DNA of 64,000 nucleotides from Glycine soja (lineage: Eukaryota > Streptophyta > Magnoliopsida > Fabales > Fabaceae), in NCBI RefSeq assembly GCF_004193775.1, contig NC_041002.1, positions 9,212,485 through 9,276,484 of the forward strand, written 5' to 3'. The notes under the pieces are model-generated. The model made no database searches. It saw only the letters and a program-made list of their open reading frames with translations, and had not been told where the DNA came from. The translations under genes and the position numbers were made by a program. Numbering within the stretch: position 1 is the first letter of the stretch; every line of letters starts with the position of its first letter. Below, piece after piece: positions 10,859-24,375 of the stretch.

Positions 10859-12435
10859 CCATTATATATATTTGCGTATCTGATTTGCAAGTGGGACTCA
10901 CACCCTTTAAAGTTTAAAATATCATTTATGTGTATTTTCACGAGTGATTATATTTTGACAATTAAAATTTTTAAACATTTAATTAATATTTTTTTCTTTT
11001 TATTATATTATATCATTAATTAAATCAATTACTTATGTCTTTTTTTTTCTCTCAAACTATAAAATTGTTTAAGAAATATTTTTCTTTGTATTTTTCTTTA
11101 ACCGATGAACCTACGATTTGTCAAATCAAAATATGTAAAGGGGTGAAGATGGAGAGGGTGGGCTTGAGTGGAAAATGGGAAATTCCAACCTTGTCGTATG
11201 TTGAGATGACACTATGCCTAGCTTGATTTTCCTTTTCAGTTTTAAATTTTCAAAGCAGGCCAGCCAAAAGCCAGCAAGCCATTTATGTCGCAAGAGAATT
11301 TTGTCCACTAGAGAGCAATACTCCAAAAGCAAGTCTTTGATGGCATGATGGGATATTTTCGTCACACAATGAGAAACACACATATGAATCAAATTATTTG
11401 ATTAATTAAAGATTTAAATATATTTTTAATTTTTAAAATATTAAAGATGCGTGTGAAAGATACAAACCTGTCCTCCTCTTTATTTTGGAAACTCTAATAT
11501 CATTTTCAAAAGTGCAAGGTTATTAGAGTAAATATGCCAGTGGAAATAGTTGAAGCGGAGGGGCATTCTAGCTAGTTGTATTTAGGCACCAGAATTTAAA
11601 GATGCGACTCTCTTAGTAGCTATTATTTTGTTTGGTAGTATGGGGTTTATTAGGGTTAAAGTATGTCTCAAGACTTAATTGAATGCTTATTGAGGTATTT
11701 ATAATTCGTTCATCAACAAAATTCTCACATCGAGATTCAAAATTACGTTCTTGTGGGATATGAATCTAATTAATATTAACTGGATCGACCTTTGTTAGTA
11801 CTTGGTGATTATTATTGATGTAATACCTTCTATTTTTCTTGAATGCAAGTTTTAAGTATTTTTAATTAAATTAAAAAGAAAAAATAAATTTATTTTATGT
11901 TAGTCTAAAATAATAATTAATGTTGACATTTCATTGTTATATTGTTGTTTGTATGTTTTAGGCTTATGTATTTGGGCCTTGAGTGGAATTTAGAGGTATT
12001 GGCCAGGGTGAGTTGCTAGTAGACTGGAAGGTGTTGTTGAGGGGTTAGAAGAGAAATTCCCAAACTCCTAGAATCTTTTCTTTTTTCAAGGACACTCAGA
12101 AAAAAAAAATCTTTATAAGTTTTCTCTTCACATCTTTTCACTTCCTCTCCTCTTTTTTGAGGTTAATTCTCACTCCTCCTCACAAATGGGTTACTCTTCC
12201 TCTCCCCTTAATTAGCTTGTGGAGACTATCATAATGAATATCTCTTCCATGAGTTGGGGCCAAAGGAAGATTTTGAATTCAAGAATCTAAGTTAGGGTTT
12301 GGCCTTTGGTTATTTTGTACTCTTGTACTTTGAGTCGGTGGGTTAAGGGAAGCTCCTTTAACTCAACGTGTCTAGCTTTCTCTTCTTTTTTTAAGATCTT
12401 AATTTAAAGAGTACTTTAGAGGTAAGACTATTTAG
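10859..12435. other. AT-rich intergenic stretch, no gene seen
   Basis: No open frame here has recognisable similarity. The stretch 12040-12370 is pyrimidine-rich and less AT-biased and may be the remnant of an untranslated region or an LTR, but I see no defined ends. Confidence 0.55.
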
Positions 12436-13872
12436 ACTTTAATATCGTTTGAGTGTATTTTTTTTTTAATTTATTAATTAGGATTGTTTTTGAATCATTA
12501 TCCATTTTGGGATAAATTGTAACACCTATTATGATCTCTGTGTTGGAAGTCATAATATTCATTATGATTATTTATTTATTTTTTTAATTGAAGTTGTAAG
12601 TTTTTTACGACTTTAGATATATTTTTTTAAAAAATTTAACTCTAAAGTGGTAAAGTTTTTTTTTTTTTTTTTTTACATTTGAAGTTGTAAATGTTTTTTT
12701 TTTTTTTACTTTTTTATGTTATTTTTTAAAATTGTAAGTATTTTTTAAGTTAATTTTTAAACAAATTGCAAATAATTTTTTTTTATTTTTTAGTTATATT
12801 TAATATTTTGTATATATTTTTATATGGTTTTATTTAGTATTTTATATATTTTTTGAATATTATTTTATTTAATATATTTTTTATATTTAAGATTTTATAT
12901 TTTTACTAATGTTCAGGAATTTGATTTATTTTGTTAATGAAAAAAATAATGCAAAATACTTAAATCAAATAATGAAAAATAATACAATACATTTAAAAAT
13001 GAATATTACAAATTAAAGAGAAACATAATACATTAATTTAGTAACGACAAATATTATTTCTACTTTTTATATATTTTTTTAATTTGTATTGTTCATTTTA
13101 TATTAATGTATTATGTTGTTTTTTTATTTAAACAACAACTTTTATTACTAAATTATTATCTATTGTTAATATTAAATTTATTTATATAATAAAATTAACA
13201 TTATTTAATAAATTATAAGATAATATTAATAAAAAATATTTTAATATTTTTAGTTAAATTTTAGTCAACTTATATTAATGCATTATGTTGTCCTTTTATG
13301 TTTCTCTTTAGTCTTTTTAAATTTAAATATTTTGTATTATTTTTTTTCATTTACAAAACAAATAAAATTCCTTAATATTAGTAAAAAAAATATAAAATAT
13401 TCAATATAAAAAATATGTTAAATAAAAAATATATTAAATAAAAAATATAAAAAATTATATAAAATATAAAATAAAACCATGTAAAAAATATATACAAAAT
13501 ATTAAATAAAAAAAAGTAAAATAAAATTATCTATTAATAATAATTAAATAAAAATTATTTACAATTTTAAAAAAATGAACTTAAAAAAACATTTTCAACT
13601 TTTTTTAAAAAAATTTAACGTAAAAAAATGACATTTATGATTTCAAAGATGTAAATGTAAAAAAATATATTTACGACTTCAAAATCATAAATATACAAAT
13701 AAAATTTTACGACTTTAAGGTAATTAACTAAAATTGTAAAGTCATGGATGTTACGAATTTCAGCATATAAGTAGTAACACTTCTTACAACTTACTAAAAA
13801 ATGAGTAATAATTCAAAAATGATTCTCAATTGGTAAATTAGAAAAAATATTATACCCAAATGATATTAAAGT
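12436..13872. repeat. AT-rich fold-back element (long inverted repeat, about 1.44 kb)
   Basis: The outer ends are inverted: ACTTTAATATCGTTTGAGTGTA at the left pairs with the reverse complement of the segment ending at 13872. Pairing continues inward with indels through GTTGTAA...TTTACGACTTTA blocks, long A/T runs and the TTAATATTAGTAAAAA block, giving arms of roughly 600 bp (to about 13040, and from about 13270) around a loop of about 230 bp. No coding sequence is present and no convincing target duplication is seen (left flank ACTATTTAG, right flank TGGCTAGTT). It could be a non-autonomous DNA element or a fold-back remnant. Confidence 0.7.
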
Positions 13873-14301
13873 TGGCTAGTTAGGAATCTTTTATTTTTTT
13901 CAACCTAATAGCTGTTTTGATTTTGGAAAAAATATCTTTATCAATATATTCTTTCTTTTACACATTTATCTAGTCTTTTATGTTTTTTTTTGTTAAAATT
14001 GGTAATGGACTATGATTATTGTTGAATTCTATTTTATCCATGAAATGGTACTCTTGAAAAGTTGAGATTTGAGCTTGAATGTATGACCTTTGGATATGTG
14101 GTGAGAATCCTTGTGTTCTTCATAAATTTTAATCATCTGTTGTGAATGTTAGAGTGCTCTCAAGACATGTTATAGGAGCAATGCAGGACTCAAGCCTATT
14201 CTTAGGATCCAGTTAGGATTTAGTTATGTATGTCTGCCCAAAGTAAAAATAATCTATAAATTGAAAATTAAATTAAATTAGCTAAGAGTTATATATATTG
14301 A

Positions 14302-14363
<62 letters not shown>

Positions 14364-16057
14364 TTTAGTCCTTGCATTTAGCAAAAATATTGTTATTTTT
14401 AAAACTAATCCTTATATTTTTAAAATTTGCCAATGCATTAATATATATTTGAAAATTTCTATTTTAAAATAATTTTCATAATCTAATTCTTTCAAATAAT
14501 AATAAAAATACTATTTTAAAGGTAATTTACTAAGCATATTTTTTTGAACCAACTAAATATTTTATTGTTCACTGTATTTTTAATGTATTGTATATTTCTT
14601 ATTTTACACACAATACAAAACATAACCCTTTTACCGGTGAATCTTCCCTGAAAAAAGAAACAGTAAAGAACAAACGTTTAATGCAACAAACACAATGGAT
14701 TGCATTACTTACTGTTGAAACTTTTGGGACATCCGAATATATCAACTATCACAAGGTTAAATATACATTTTGAACCTAAAAATACGTTGATTGAAAAACA
14801 CAATCACATAGTATTATAGCAAACTTTATAATGGCGCGCATCCTGTGGAACGTGCAATAACTTGATTTAAGCCGAATGAAAAGTGATCACTGAAATGTGG
14901 TCAGATACTCATTAATGCTGGAAATGTCCAAAGAGACAACGCGCCCATTAAAGCTCCAACCTCCATGGGAGCCAAATTCAAGTATAAAGTATGTCGTTAT
15001 ATTTAGGTTAAATTTCTACATCTCCTTGAAATATTTTTTCATTAGGTCTTTATTTTTTTTAATTGAGTGTCTGAACTTGTACATTATAATGAGAAGATTA
15101 AAATAATTATATATTATGATGATAAGATTAAAATATTCTTTTAGCTTTTATTTGTTTTTGTTTTGTTTTCTAATTTTAGAAAATTACTTTGATTTGTTCA
15201 GATGCCTTTATTACATCAATTTATCATATATTATATTAATATACAAAACACATGTATCAATATATACAAAACAATTTATATTAAACAATAAAGAGGTCGT
15301 GGATTCATGTGGGTGAAAAATGTCAAGTATAAAAACCAATCATACATTCTACAACGATCAATTTTATCATTTAATATACAAATTTTAAAAAATATACGTG
15401 GATCCATCAGAAAAGCATCATTCTCTACACAATGAAATTCTATGTATTTTTGCAGACAAATATACTCACAACAACAAAATTAAGGCCTTGAAAAAAGTTC
15501 AACCCACACCCTTTTCTCCAATTTGCCTCTCATTTATTGGTTAATCCCGGTAGAACCTAAGCAAAAATTGTTAAGCAGTAAATTCATATAATTAAATATT
15601 CACAACAAAAAAAATAGATAAAAAACATTGACAATGGCAGTGCCGAACCCATACCCGGCCCCATGAAATTAGTTTTTGCTATGCCTGTTGAATTAAATAA
15701 AGAAAATTAAAAATAAAAAGATGTGTAGGAGTGAACAGGGATTAAACCTGCAAAAGCTAATACACAGATAGAGTGACGTGGGAGAAGAAAGATGTCCCAA
15801 GCCAGAAACTGTGGCGGATAAAAAAAAAATTAGATAGCAAGACAATACTTATATACAAATTGATAACATTAAAAATATGATATAATATTTTTTAAAGTAT
15901 AAATATTCACCAATTATTCTCTATAAATTTTCGTATTCTGAAAAAATTGAATGATTTTTTCATTTTTAACATTATAAAATTTTTCCCTCTCGATGTAACT
16001 AACTTAGGAAAGCAGAAACTCTAAAGCATACCCAAGAACCATTTACTGGGTTTAGTA

Positions 16058-16149
<92 letters not shown>

Positions 16150-17000
16150 CATTAAAAACTACAAAAGTTACTAATTATTGACTTGAGTTAGAAAATAAAA
16201 TAAGGGCATATTTTAACATGTTAACGTATATACATTTAGTTGCCTTTCGTTTGAAATCAATATTGCATGGGCATCTTAATACATTAAATATATACTTATA
16301 TATAATTGAGGGGCAAACATGCATTAAATGTTGCATCTCTTTTATATAATGGTATAGATAAATTGTAAGTCCCAAATTACCCTTCTTTATTCCCGTGTTC
16401 TCACACCCTTCTGAAACCCTAAGTCCATAATGCTTCCAAACCATCGTGCATCGCCTGATTCATGAATGTAGTTATAGTAAGAAATTGAAACTTTCCTAAA
16501 TAACTGTATCTCGTGTTCACTTTTAATTAGACGATTAAAGCAAATTAGTACAGAGAAAACTTTGCTTTTGTTTTCTCAAATACATGTTATGCAATAGCAA
16601 CATCGCTACCATCATAATGTCCTAGTCTCTAGCTTGATGTAGTGCTTTGTCATAATTTCGGATTGGCTAGCTTGTGGATCAATATCTGTAAAATTATGAA
16701 CTAGTAATGTTGTATCACAATTGCTTTTCTGGAACTCATTCCATTTCTGGATTATTTTTCTGGATCAATCCAATATTAAGCAAGTGTTTTACATTCAATT
16801 ATCGACTTTTCCAGGACAATCATTTTGGAAATAATTAAAATCAATTCCAAAATTAGTATAGTGGAATATTATACGTATTCCAGAATAATTAATCAGGAAT
16901 GTATAAAAAATTGTGAATTTATTGTTTTTAATTAATTTTATATTTTATAAATATTAAATAGTAAATACTTACTAAAATCTTGAATGTATTGTAAAAAATT
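13873..17000. other. AT-rich non-coding stretch with two long TA microsatellites
   Basis: TA runs occur at 14306-14360 (about 55 bp) and 16060-16147 (about 88 bp). Short open frames (for example 14588-14773, 14897-15106, 16175-16444) have no recognisable similarity and biased composition, so I do not call them. A phrase like TTTTAGTCCTTGCATTT at 14360-14380 resembles wording common in legume repeats but has no defined ends. Confidence 0.5.
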
Positions 17001-17009
17001 ATTAAGGGA

Positions 17010-17480
17010 TTTCCTAGACTATTAATGATAGGAAACAACAGATCTTGAAACCTATGGTTCTCACAAACAATCAATAAACAACAATACATAATGATGTGTA
17101 CCTTTCTCCATAGGAAAACTTGTACCTTTCTCCATAGGAACTTCTCTCCGGTGCACTTTAATCTCTTTGAAAGAGGAGAGAAATAAGATTTCACTTCCTT
17201 AGGCCTTTTTTTTCTGTCTCTCTCCGTTCGTGATGACTATGAGTGAGAGAGAACACTTACTTTTCTGGTCAGGAAGGGGACCTTATTTCATGCTAGTGGG
17301 TATTAAGCCCCTTTTATAACCACTACTCCCATCAAGTAGCAGTTAGTTCTAGAAACTTCTCCTATTAAGCCCAATTACAATTTAGCCCTTAATCGTTAAT
17401 TATTTACTTATTAGTTCCTACATAAGTCACATGTCTCTCACATGAGACATTAATTCTTACATGTATTACCTTAAATGCTA
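17010..17480 (-). repeat. possible LTR or promoter remnant with TATA box
   Basis: On the minus strand a TTATAAAAGGGG box sits at about 17311-17322, preceded by sequence typical of LTR U3 regions and followed by a pyrimidine-rich leader. A short direct repeat, GTACCTTTCTCCATAGG, occurs twice (17099-17139). No coding region or TG...CA ends are secure, so it could be a solo LTR remnant or the 5' end of a lost gene. Confidence 0.3.
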
Positions 17481-17549
17481 ATAATAATTTATTTAACAAA
17501 AAAATAAACTAATTAAAAATTAATATGTATAAAATATTAAATTAATTTT

Positions 17550-17692
17550 TTAATAAAAATGGGTTGGTGGGTTGACCCGTGTTACTTTTTTCTCAACCCG
17601 TTTTTGGCAAGCCAAAACAGCGGGTTGAAAATCTCAACCTAATCCGCCAAAAAAATGAGCCAAAAATCAATCCGTTTCTGCCACCCCTATTT
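17550..17692. mobile_element. possible hAT-type terminal remnant
   Basis: The stretch ends TTTCTGCCACCCCTA. Reverse complemented, this resembles the TAGGGGTGGCA termini of many plant hAT elements, and CAACCCG/CGGGTTG blocks recur in it. The opposite terminus and the 8-bp target duplication are not found. Confidence 0.3.
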
Positions 17693-18154
17693 ACAAGTCA
17701 TGATGTTGCCACTCTCACAGGTTCAACTACTACTTTAGGGTGTTTTGGTGTATACAATTTCTATACTCATTTTAATCCTATAACTACATTCATAAGTTAC
17801 TATTTTATCCTTATAACTACCTTCAAAAATCACCCACTAACTTCTATTATCTTTCTTTTTTATTTACCAAAAACATGAAAAAAACAGTTGGGTAAAGAGT
17901 TTTGTTTTCCCCTAGTCAAGAATAATGAATTTCTTGTTATGGATTAAGAAATCCGTAAATTCACACAATTTTTTTTATACATTCTGGATTTGATGATCCG
18001 GTAAGGCCAAATGAAAGATACGAATGAAGGGTAACTTTTGAAATTGTCAAATTAAATTGAGGTGCAGGATGATATTTATCGGGTGTAGAAAGTAACAGCA
18101 AGCTTTGGTGGCTATATAGAATAATGGGCTTTCTTATTCTACTAATGGAAATCG

Positions 18155-18204
18155 GGGTGTTGCTAGGTGCACCCAGCATTATTGTTGGTGCACCTAGCAA
18201 TTTA
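18155..18204 (+). repeat. MULE-2 left terminal inverted repeat containing a perfect 14-bp hairpin
   Basis: TTGCTAGGTGCACC at 18160-18173 is followed after 13 bases by its exact reverse complement at 18187-18200. The right terminus (24617-24667) has an imperfect version of the same hairpin. MULE-1 termini have the same design with unrelated sequence. Confidence 0.9.
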
Positions 18205-18669
18205 AGTGAAGTGGCAAAAATATCCTTCACTTAAATTTTAAATACCCTACTTATGCAGGCGCTACTGTTCACATTCCGTATGTCGTCGCTTCCTTTCCTT
18301 CTCTCTCCCTACGCGTCCGTCTTAAATAAAAATAGTTTATTTTGAATTATGTTTTGAAATATTTATTTATTTTAATTGTAAATATGCTAATTTTGTATTT
18401 GTTTTAAATAGTTTTTTTGTATGAAATATAAATATATTATTTTATTATATTTTTGTAAATATTTATTGTTTATTAGATATATAAAAAATAGTTTATTTTG
18501 TATTATGTTTTTAAATAGTTATTTATTTTAATTGTAAATATAATGAATTTCTTTTTCTTTTAAGTATAAAATATTTTTTTTTTATTTAGGAATGATTGTA
18601 TTGTAATTGATTTAAGTATTGTTTGAATTTTGACAAAAAAAAAAATTTGTATGAGGAAATTTGTAGATT

Positions 18670-20676
18670 GTGGTTAGAACTAAAGGTTTAGGGCGTGCCT
18701 TAAGCTGAGTTATAGGAAGAGCCCTGGGGAGAGAGGATAATTGTGATTAAGATGATGTTCCCCAACAGCGAAGACCCACAGCATCCGCACGTAGGCAACG
18801 GGAAGTTGCCGCTGTTGTTGAGGATGCTCCTCACGTGGATGATGCAGCTGAAGAGGTATTCCAACATGTTGAAGAAGCTGTTAATGATGTCGAGGGTTTT
18901 CCAGGCGGGCCTTGTGACACATCAGTGTTGACTACCTATGCTGATCATGTTGCAATCATTATTTGGAATGAAGATGTATTTATAGTTTTTAATAAATAAT
19001 ATTTCAACAAGTATTTGTTATTATCGTTAAAATTGTTAAAATTATTTAATTTTTTTTAGGAACGTCCTGAATTGAAGTTATCCTCCCATGGAAGAAAGGT
19101 TCAAAAATTCGGGAGGCCTGTTGCTGAGATTGAAGGGTTGGTCTCTACCACAGGATTACGTTCTTTGGTTGCATGCTCATTGGACACTGGCGATCGAGGA
19201 CTTATATTCGCTTTTGTCGAAAGTTGGCATAAGAAAACGAGCAGTTTCCATCTTCTAGTAGGAGAGGTCACCATCACCCTCGATGATGTGGCCTCTTTGC
19301 TTCATCTGTCCATCATAGGAGCATTCCACAGCTTCAACACTCTTCATGTCGACGAAGCGGTATTGCTGTTAGTGGAGTTACTTAAAGTCACTGGAGATGA
19401 AGCTAGAGCTGAGGCAGTGCAGTGTCATGGGGCATACGTACGCCTATCGTGGCTACAAGAGATTTATCATAGTAAATGAGACTGAACGCTGGACTGTAGC
19501 AACTCGAGCTTATTAGTTGCACTTGTTAGGTTGCACTATTTTTGCTAACAAGAGTGCAACACACGCGCATGTTGTGTTCTTAGACGCCTTTCGAGACCTC
19601 AGTCAGAATGGAAGCTACGCATGGGGAGATGCTGCCTTAATGCACATGTACGATAATTTGAATGATGCTTGCAAGAGCAGCGACAAATAACTTGCTGGAT
19701 ATATCACACTATTACAGGTAATTATTAATGATTGTTATTTAATTGTTGTTTTTAATAATTTTTTAGTATGTTCATGTGTAATTTTTTTTGTTCTTATCAA
19801 ATTTGTGTAGTGTTTGGATTTATGAGAATTTTCCATCTATTCCTGAGGCTTTTACGAAATCAGACTATGATGAAAAGTCACCACGTGTCTGCCGCTGGAC
19901 ATCTACAAAGGCCTCTACGAAGGCATTACTTGCATCGACGTATCACAAGCGTTTAGATCGATTGAAGACTGCTGATGTTTGTTGGATGCCTTATGGTGAC
20001 CACCGTGCAATTCGGGAGTTTGACCTCATTTCATGCTTTTCTGGACATATCCGATGGGGTCCCATTATTGTCATACATTGACCAGAGAGGATGGTGCGAC
20101 AATTTGGATATGTTCAGATGATTCCTCCACATTGTGCGGGTCTAAGACTATGCTTCAAAGACATTGACGATAGATGGATTCATTTCTCTGACTACCTTGC
20201 ACCAGTGGGCCCGATTTGTGTTGTGCCTGGACAATGTGCACATGACTACATGGAGTGGTTCTACATAATTTCACATCCATTCATGAGGCCTGGTGATCCA
20301 CCTAGACATTCATCTGTCATGCAAGATGGGACATATATGGAACCAGATATGTCTGAGATCGCGGTGGCAGCAACATCTATGGAGGAAGCACCTGCACAAG
20401 CACCTTCTGATGTGGAGCAGCCTAGACATGCAATGGTAACATTTTAATCCATGTTATTCTTAATTTATTTTCATTTAATTATGCAATATGGTAATACCTT
20501 ATCCATTGTTGTCAATGTGATAGGAGGATTGTCAAGCAATTGCAGAAAGGTTAGAGCGGTTGCTCAACCTAAGGATAATGACTGAAGGCACAGAAGCACA
20601 TGATGTGATGCAAGACTGCATACGGATCGCTAAGGGTGTCACTGTGGATGGTAATGTATATGTTAGGTCACGATGA
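18670..20676 (+). pseudogene. PMD (MAIN/MAIL-like) gene, near full length, 4 exons, several stops
   Basis: The family start is recognisable at 18670 but the ATG is now GTG (VRTKGLGRAL follows). Exon 1 runs to about 18970 with a basic then acidic leader. Exon 2 (19061 to about 19718) carries the PMD core: ERPELKLSSHGRKV, TGDRGLIFAFVESWH, FHLLVGEVTITLDDVASLL. Exon 3 (about 19811-20433) carries YENFPSI, FSGHIRWGP, PERMVRQFGYVQ and DRWIHFSDYL. Exon 4 (20524-20676) encodes a helical tail ending RSR. Damage: TGA and TAA in exon 1, a 2-bp deletion near 19475, a TAG and a TAA later in exon 2, and TGA near 20080 in exon 3. In other copies such proteins are complete, so this one decayed inside its element. 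Role inferred from MAIN/MAIL only. Confidence 0.88.
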
Positions 20677-20968
20677 AGGCGGCGCACAGATTACGCATGA
20701 ACACTATGTTAATCATTTGTAGATTATGTTTATCATTTTATTTTGTTTGACAACATTTTCTGGTGTTGCCAATTTTATTTGAATTGTTTTTAATATTACT
20801 AAAGCCAAATGTATATCATTTAACACTAAAGCATAACACTAAACCTTGGTTTTCACATCGCAGTTAACTCTAACAACACACGTAACACTAAACCCTAAGT
20901 AATATATTGATGTAACAAATAATTATATATTAATGTAGGACATTACAATGTCATCGGAACCTAAATGT

Positions 20969-23968
20969 TCACTCTTCACTTAAATCAACATAGTCTTTTT
21001 TCAACATCATTAAATTTCTGCGCTGATGCATTCTACTAATATAAGGAGTTGGCCACTGCTTTGCCTGAGGATGACAATTCCTAGACCATAACAAAGCTAG
21101 AGGCGGTAACGGACAACGGTCTCTTAAATAAACCTGTTACACATTCACAAACAATTTCAAGTTATGAGCACACAATTATTTACATTATGTAAAAAATACC
21201 ATTACGATGAATGTACCTGAACAAAATGATTGCAAAAAACGTGACCAATACATATTATGCGATGCACAAAAGAATTTGTTGGTGGTTGGCTTCTAAGAGG
21301 AAAAAACGTCATGCTTTGTTGCAGAGACAATGATACAAGGACTACATTATACCTCGATGCAATGACATATCCCATGTCAGTGATATCCATCCACTTATCC
21401 ATAGTAACCTGCATGAACCAAGTATACGGATGACATTTATTTAAAGTTAATTCTAAAAAAAACATAAATTACATACCATGGATAATCCATCAACAAGTAG
21501 AGACCTCTTTAATTCCTCAAATCTGTCTATACCACCAAAAAGGTTGATATACTCATCAGGCCATTGGGCAAGTTCTTTAGGAAAATGGTTGCACACCAAT
21601 GACCATTACCCATACCTAATAACACAACAATTGCAAGATATCCACAGTTACCGTCAGCTTTAACATCCACAATGTTTTCAATGAGATCATGAATGAACGG
21701 ATGAAATCGATCCAACATCGGCATGGTCCTTCTTGGAATGGCCTGGTCAGAAGATGATGCACTACGTTTGACTGAAGAATTACTATTTTGCACAAAATGT
21801 AAAGCATCAACATACTTCCAGTAAGACGGATCACACTTTGTTGATCTTTGGTGTTTGGTCATCGGTTTCTTCTGTGCACCTTTGGTGTTGACCTTTTCTA
21901 GAAGAGGACACATAGAGTTTTGATCAGGGTAGGAAATTTCCTGGACTTTACTCTTTAGAGTTACTTTGCCACAAAAATTAAGCTCCTTAAATCACTTGGA
22001 TATGGTTTCCATCTCTTCTGTTATGGTCACTTGGGGCTTAAATAACCCTTGACCTGAAAAACTTAGCCTCCGCCAAAATATATGGATTGAATCAAGTGGG
22101 ATGGTACCAATAACATATTTGGATAGCTCACATGCATATAGAAGACCATGAGTAGTTCTCATCACACATCCACAACGAGAAGGATTTTTGCCAGCATAAT
22201 GTACACACTCATACTCAGCAGCAATCTGATTTAAAGCATACCTTGGAACCATATCAAGTAGTCTCTTGTATAAGGTAACTTTAAAAACATGTCCAACCAC
22301 ATGTGTACTTGTTTCAAAGGATGCCTTAATTTCAATGTGTTATAGCGTGATCATGTTGTTTATGGCATCCCAAACACTACATAGGTCTCCAAGGCTATTC
22401 TGTAATAGTCTTTTTAAATCCCAATGAGCAAATTCAACCCTACATTTCAAATACACAAAAAAAATAAACAAATACAATAATTAAAATCCATGAATTCATC
22501 AACCCTAATAAAAAACATGAACATTTTCATACCTGTTTGTTGTTGTGTTTCCTAAGTGTATCACCTTATTCGTCCATGCTTTAACAAATTTTTCCTTGTG
22601 GAGAATTATCCATGTTTCGTTAACATAGTCAACAAATATTGGCCATGGTGAACAAGCAATTTCAAACTTCTTAAGGCAATCATCGAACTGATGCTCGGAA
22701 CGACAATCAACCAAACTCCCCGAGGCATCCATGATATACTTTCATGCATTTTTTTGACCAATTAGGGATTTACATTTTGCCTTGACATTCTTGTTAATGT
22801 GAAACCTTCACAACAAATTAGTATACTTAGGGAATACAGTTTTCACCGTATTCATCAATGTTAGGTCTCTTTCGGTCACAATAACTCCAGGGAGGGCATC
22901 ATGTCTTAGAAAAATATCTCGCAACCGTTCTAAAGCCTATACCACATTATTTACACATTCACCCTCCAAATATGCAAAACCAGCAGAGAATGTCATCCCC
23001 GTTGGTGTCACACCAACAAAGTCAAGTAATGAGAGTTTGTACCTGTTTGTTTTGTAGGTACTATCTATCAAAAACAACAAATTACATGCATTGCATAACT
23101 TCACTGCATCAGGGTGACACCAGAAGATATCATGCACAACATCTTCATCCTTTAATTTATGCCAATGAATATATTGATCCCATTCAAGAAGCTTAATTAG
23201 ATGTTGCATTTCAGTATCACTTCCTCTAATGAAAAAACGATATACACTTCTTGCATTGTATATTTGTTTGATTGTTTTACAACTATTGGCATTGTGCTCC
23301 TTCAACGTTAGCAAAATGTTTCTTGGTTTCACCATTGACTTTGTCATATCAGCAATAATTGTCTTCTCATCCTTAGTCAATCGACCAACGTATGGATGTC
23401 CAACTAATGACTTGGAAAATTCATGATTGTGACTTCCACACATTAACTTCACCATCCAACCCTGCGCTCCAACCACTGGTTTGCCACGAAGCTTGAAAGG
23501 ACACCCACATTTCCTACTGCTAGTATCTCTTCTAACAAAATCTTTCTTCCTAGACCTATACTGACCACTCCTTTCACAACCAATTAACACAAATGAAGTC
23601 CTTCCTCTTATATCAGTGTTTGTGTCTGACTTCATAATCATCGCCACAAATCCAATTTCATAAGCGACTGATCGAGCCCACTGCAAAACATCATCTCAGG
23701 TAACAAACACCTATAATGCAAGCCACACAATTTTAGTCTTCAAAGGGACATTCCTTTTATTAATTTAATAACAACAAATCACATTATTACTTGAGAAGTA
23801 TTTAACACATCAGAACAATCAACATGTTCTTCTTCATTCAGACCAGCTTCGTTTTCATTTTCATCATTCATATCAACTTCTTCAAACATTATACTGTCAT
23901 ACATCCATTGATCTTTGTCCATCTTAACAACAGATTCAAAATTTTCAACATCACAAACAAACAACACC
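20969..23968 (-). pseudogene. FAR1-type MULE transposase fused to an OTU-like cysteine peptidase domain, decayed
   Basis: Recognisable exons from about 23968: an acidic start around MDKDQWMYD (ATG 23922), then from about 23731 the FAR1 DNA-binding zinc region (QWARSVAYEIGF, RKCGCPFKLRGKP, CGSHNHE). The MULE DDE domain follows with first aspartate in FLIDSTYKTNRY near 23050, second site reading VTERDL near 22870 (family TD, here Glu replaces Asp), and glutamate in VEFAHW near 22425 after an intron. A SWIM-like Cys/His cluster (CGCVMRTTHG) follows. The C-terminus is OTU-like: DGNCGYLA near 21640 and a catalytic-type histidine in CNHFVQV near 21220. A last exon (about 21132-20969) ends KDYVDLSEE. 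Stops occur near 22335 (TAA) and 21992 (TGA), with frame breaks in the OTU part. Confidence 0.9.
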
Positions 23969-24189
23969 TAACCGCACCATACATATACTATCACACAAAA
24001 CTCTACGTAATTTTTTACTGCATACCATTTTATAAACATTAAAATTGATAACTCTATATCAATCTATATACGAATTATATTTCAAATAAACATATAAACA
24101 AATAATTTTTATTTAAAACAATAAATACTAACATATTTATAATTTAAAAAAAATTAAAATTTTAATATTCCTTTTGTTTAATTTTTTTT

Positions 24190-24375
24190 TAAAATCCGTA
24201 TAAAACATACAGATTAAGTAATTCGTATAGTCTATACGGATCATGTAATCCATATAAACCATACAAATTACTTAATTTGTATGCCTTATACGGATTACAT
24301 AATCAGTATAAAAGATACGAATCATGTAATCCGTAAGTTATATTAAAACTTACGGATTACTTAATCTGTATGTTA
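24190..24375 (-). repeat. MULE-2 right subterminal array of ATCCGTAT/ATACGGAT hairpins
   Basis: Units built on TAATCCGTA and its reverse complement recur at least six times. The clearest is a perfect 13-bp hairpin, TAATCCGTAAGTT at 24327-24339 with AACTTACGGATTA at 24347-24359. The array lies in the inferred leader intron of the transposase gene: a donor (CGGAG|GTACGC) is at about 24403 and the leader exon, rich in codon-like GGTGGT wording, lies at 24404-24560. Confidence 0.85.

Noticed and set aside
12427..13881. 9-bp target duplication for the fold-back element
   Set aside because: ACTATTTAG and TGGCTAGTT do not match in register; a shifted CTATTTAG/CTAGTTAG match would make the ends asymmetric.
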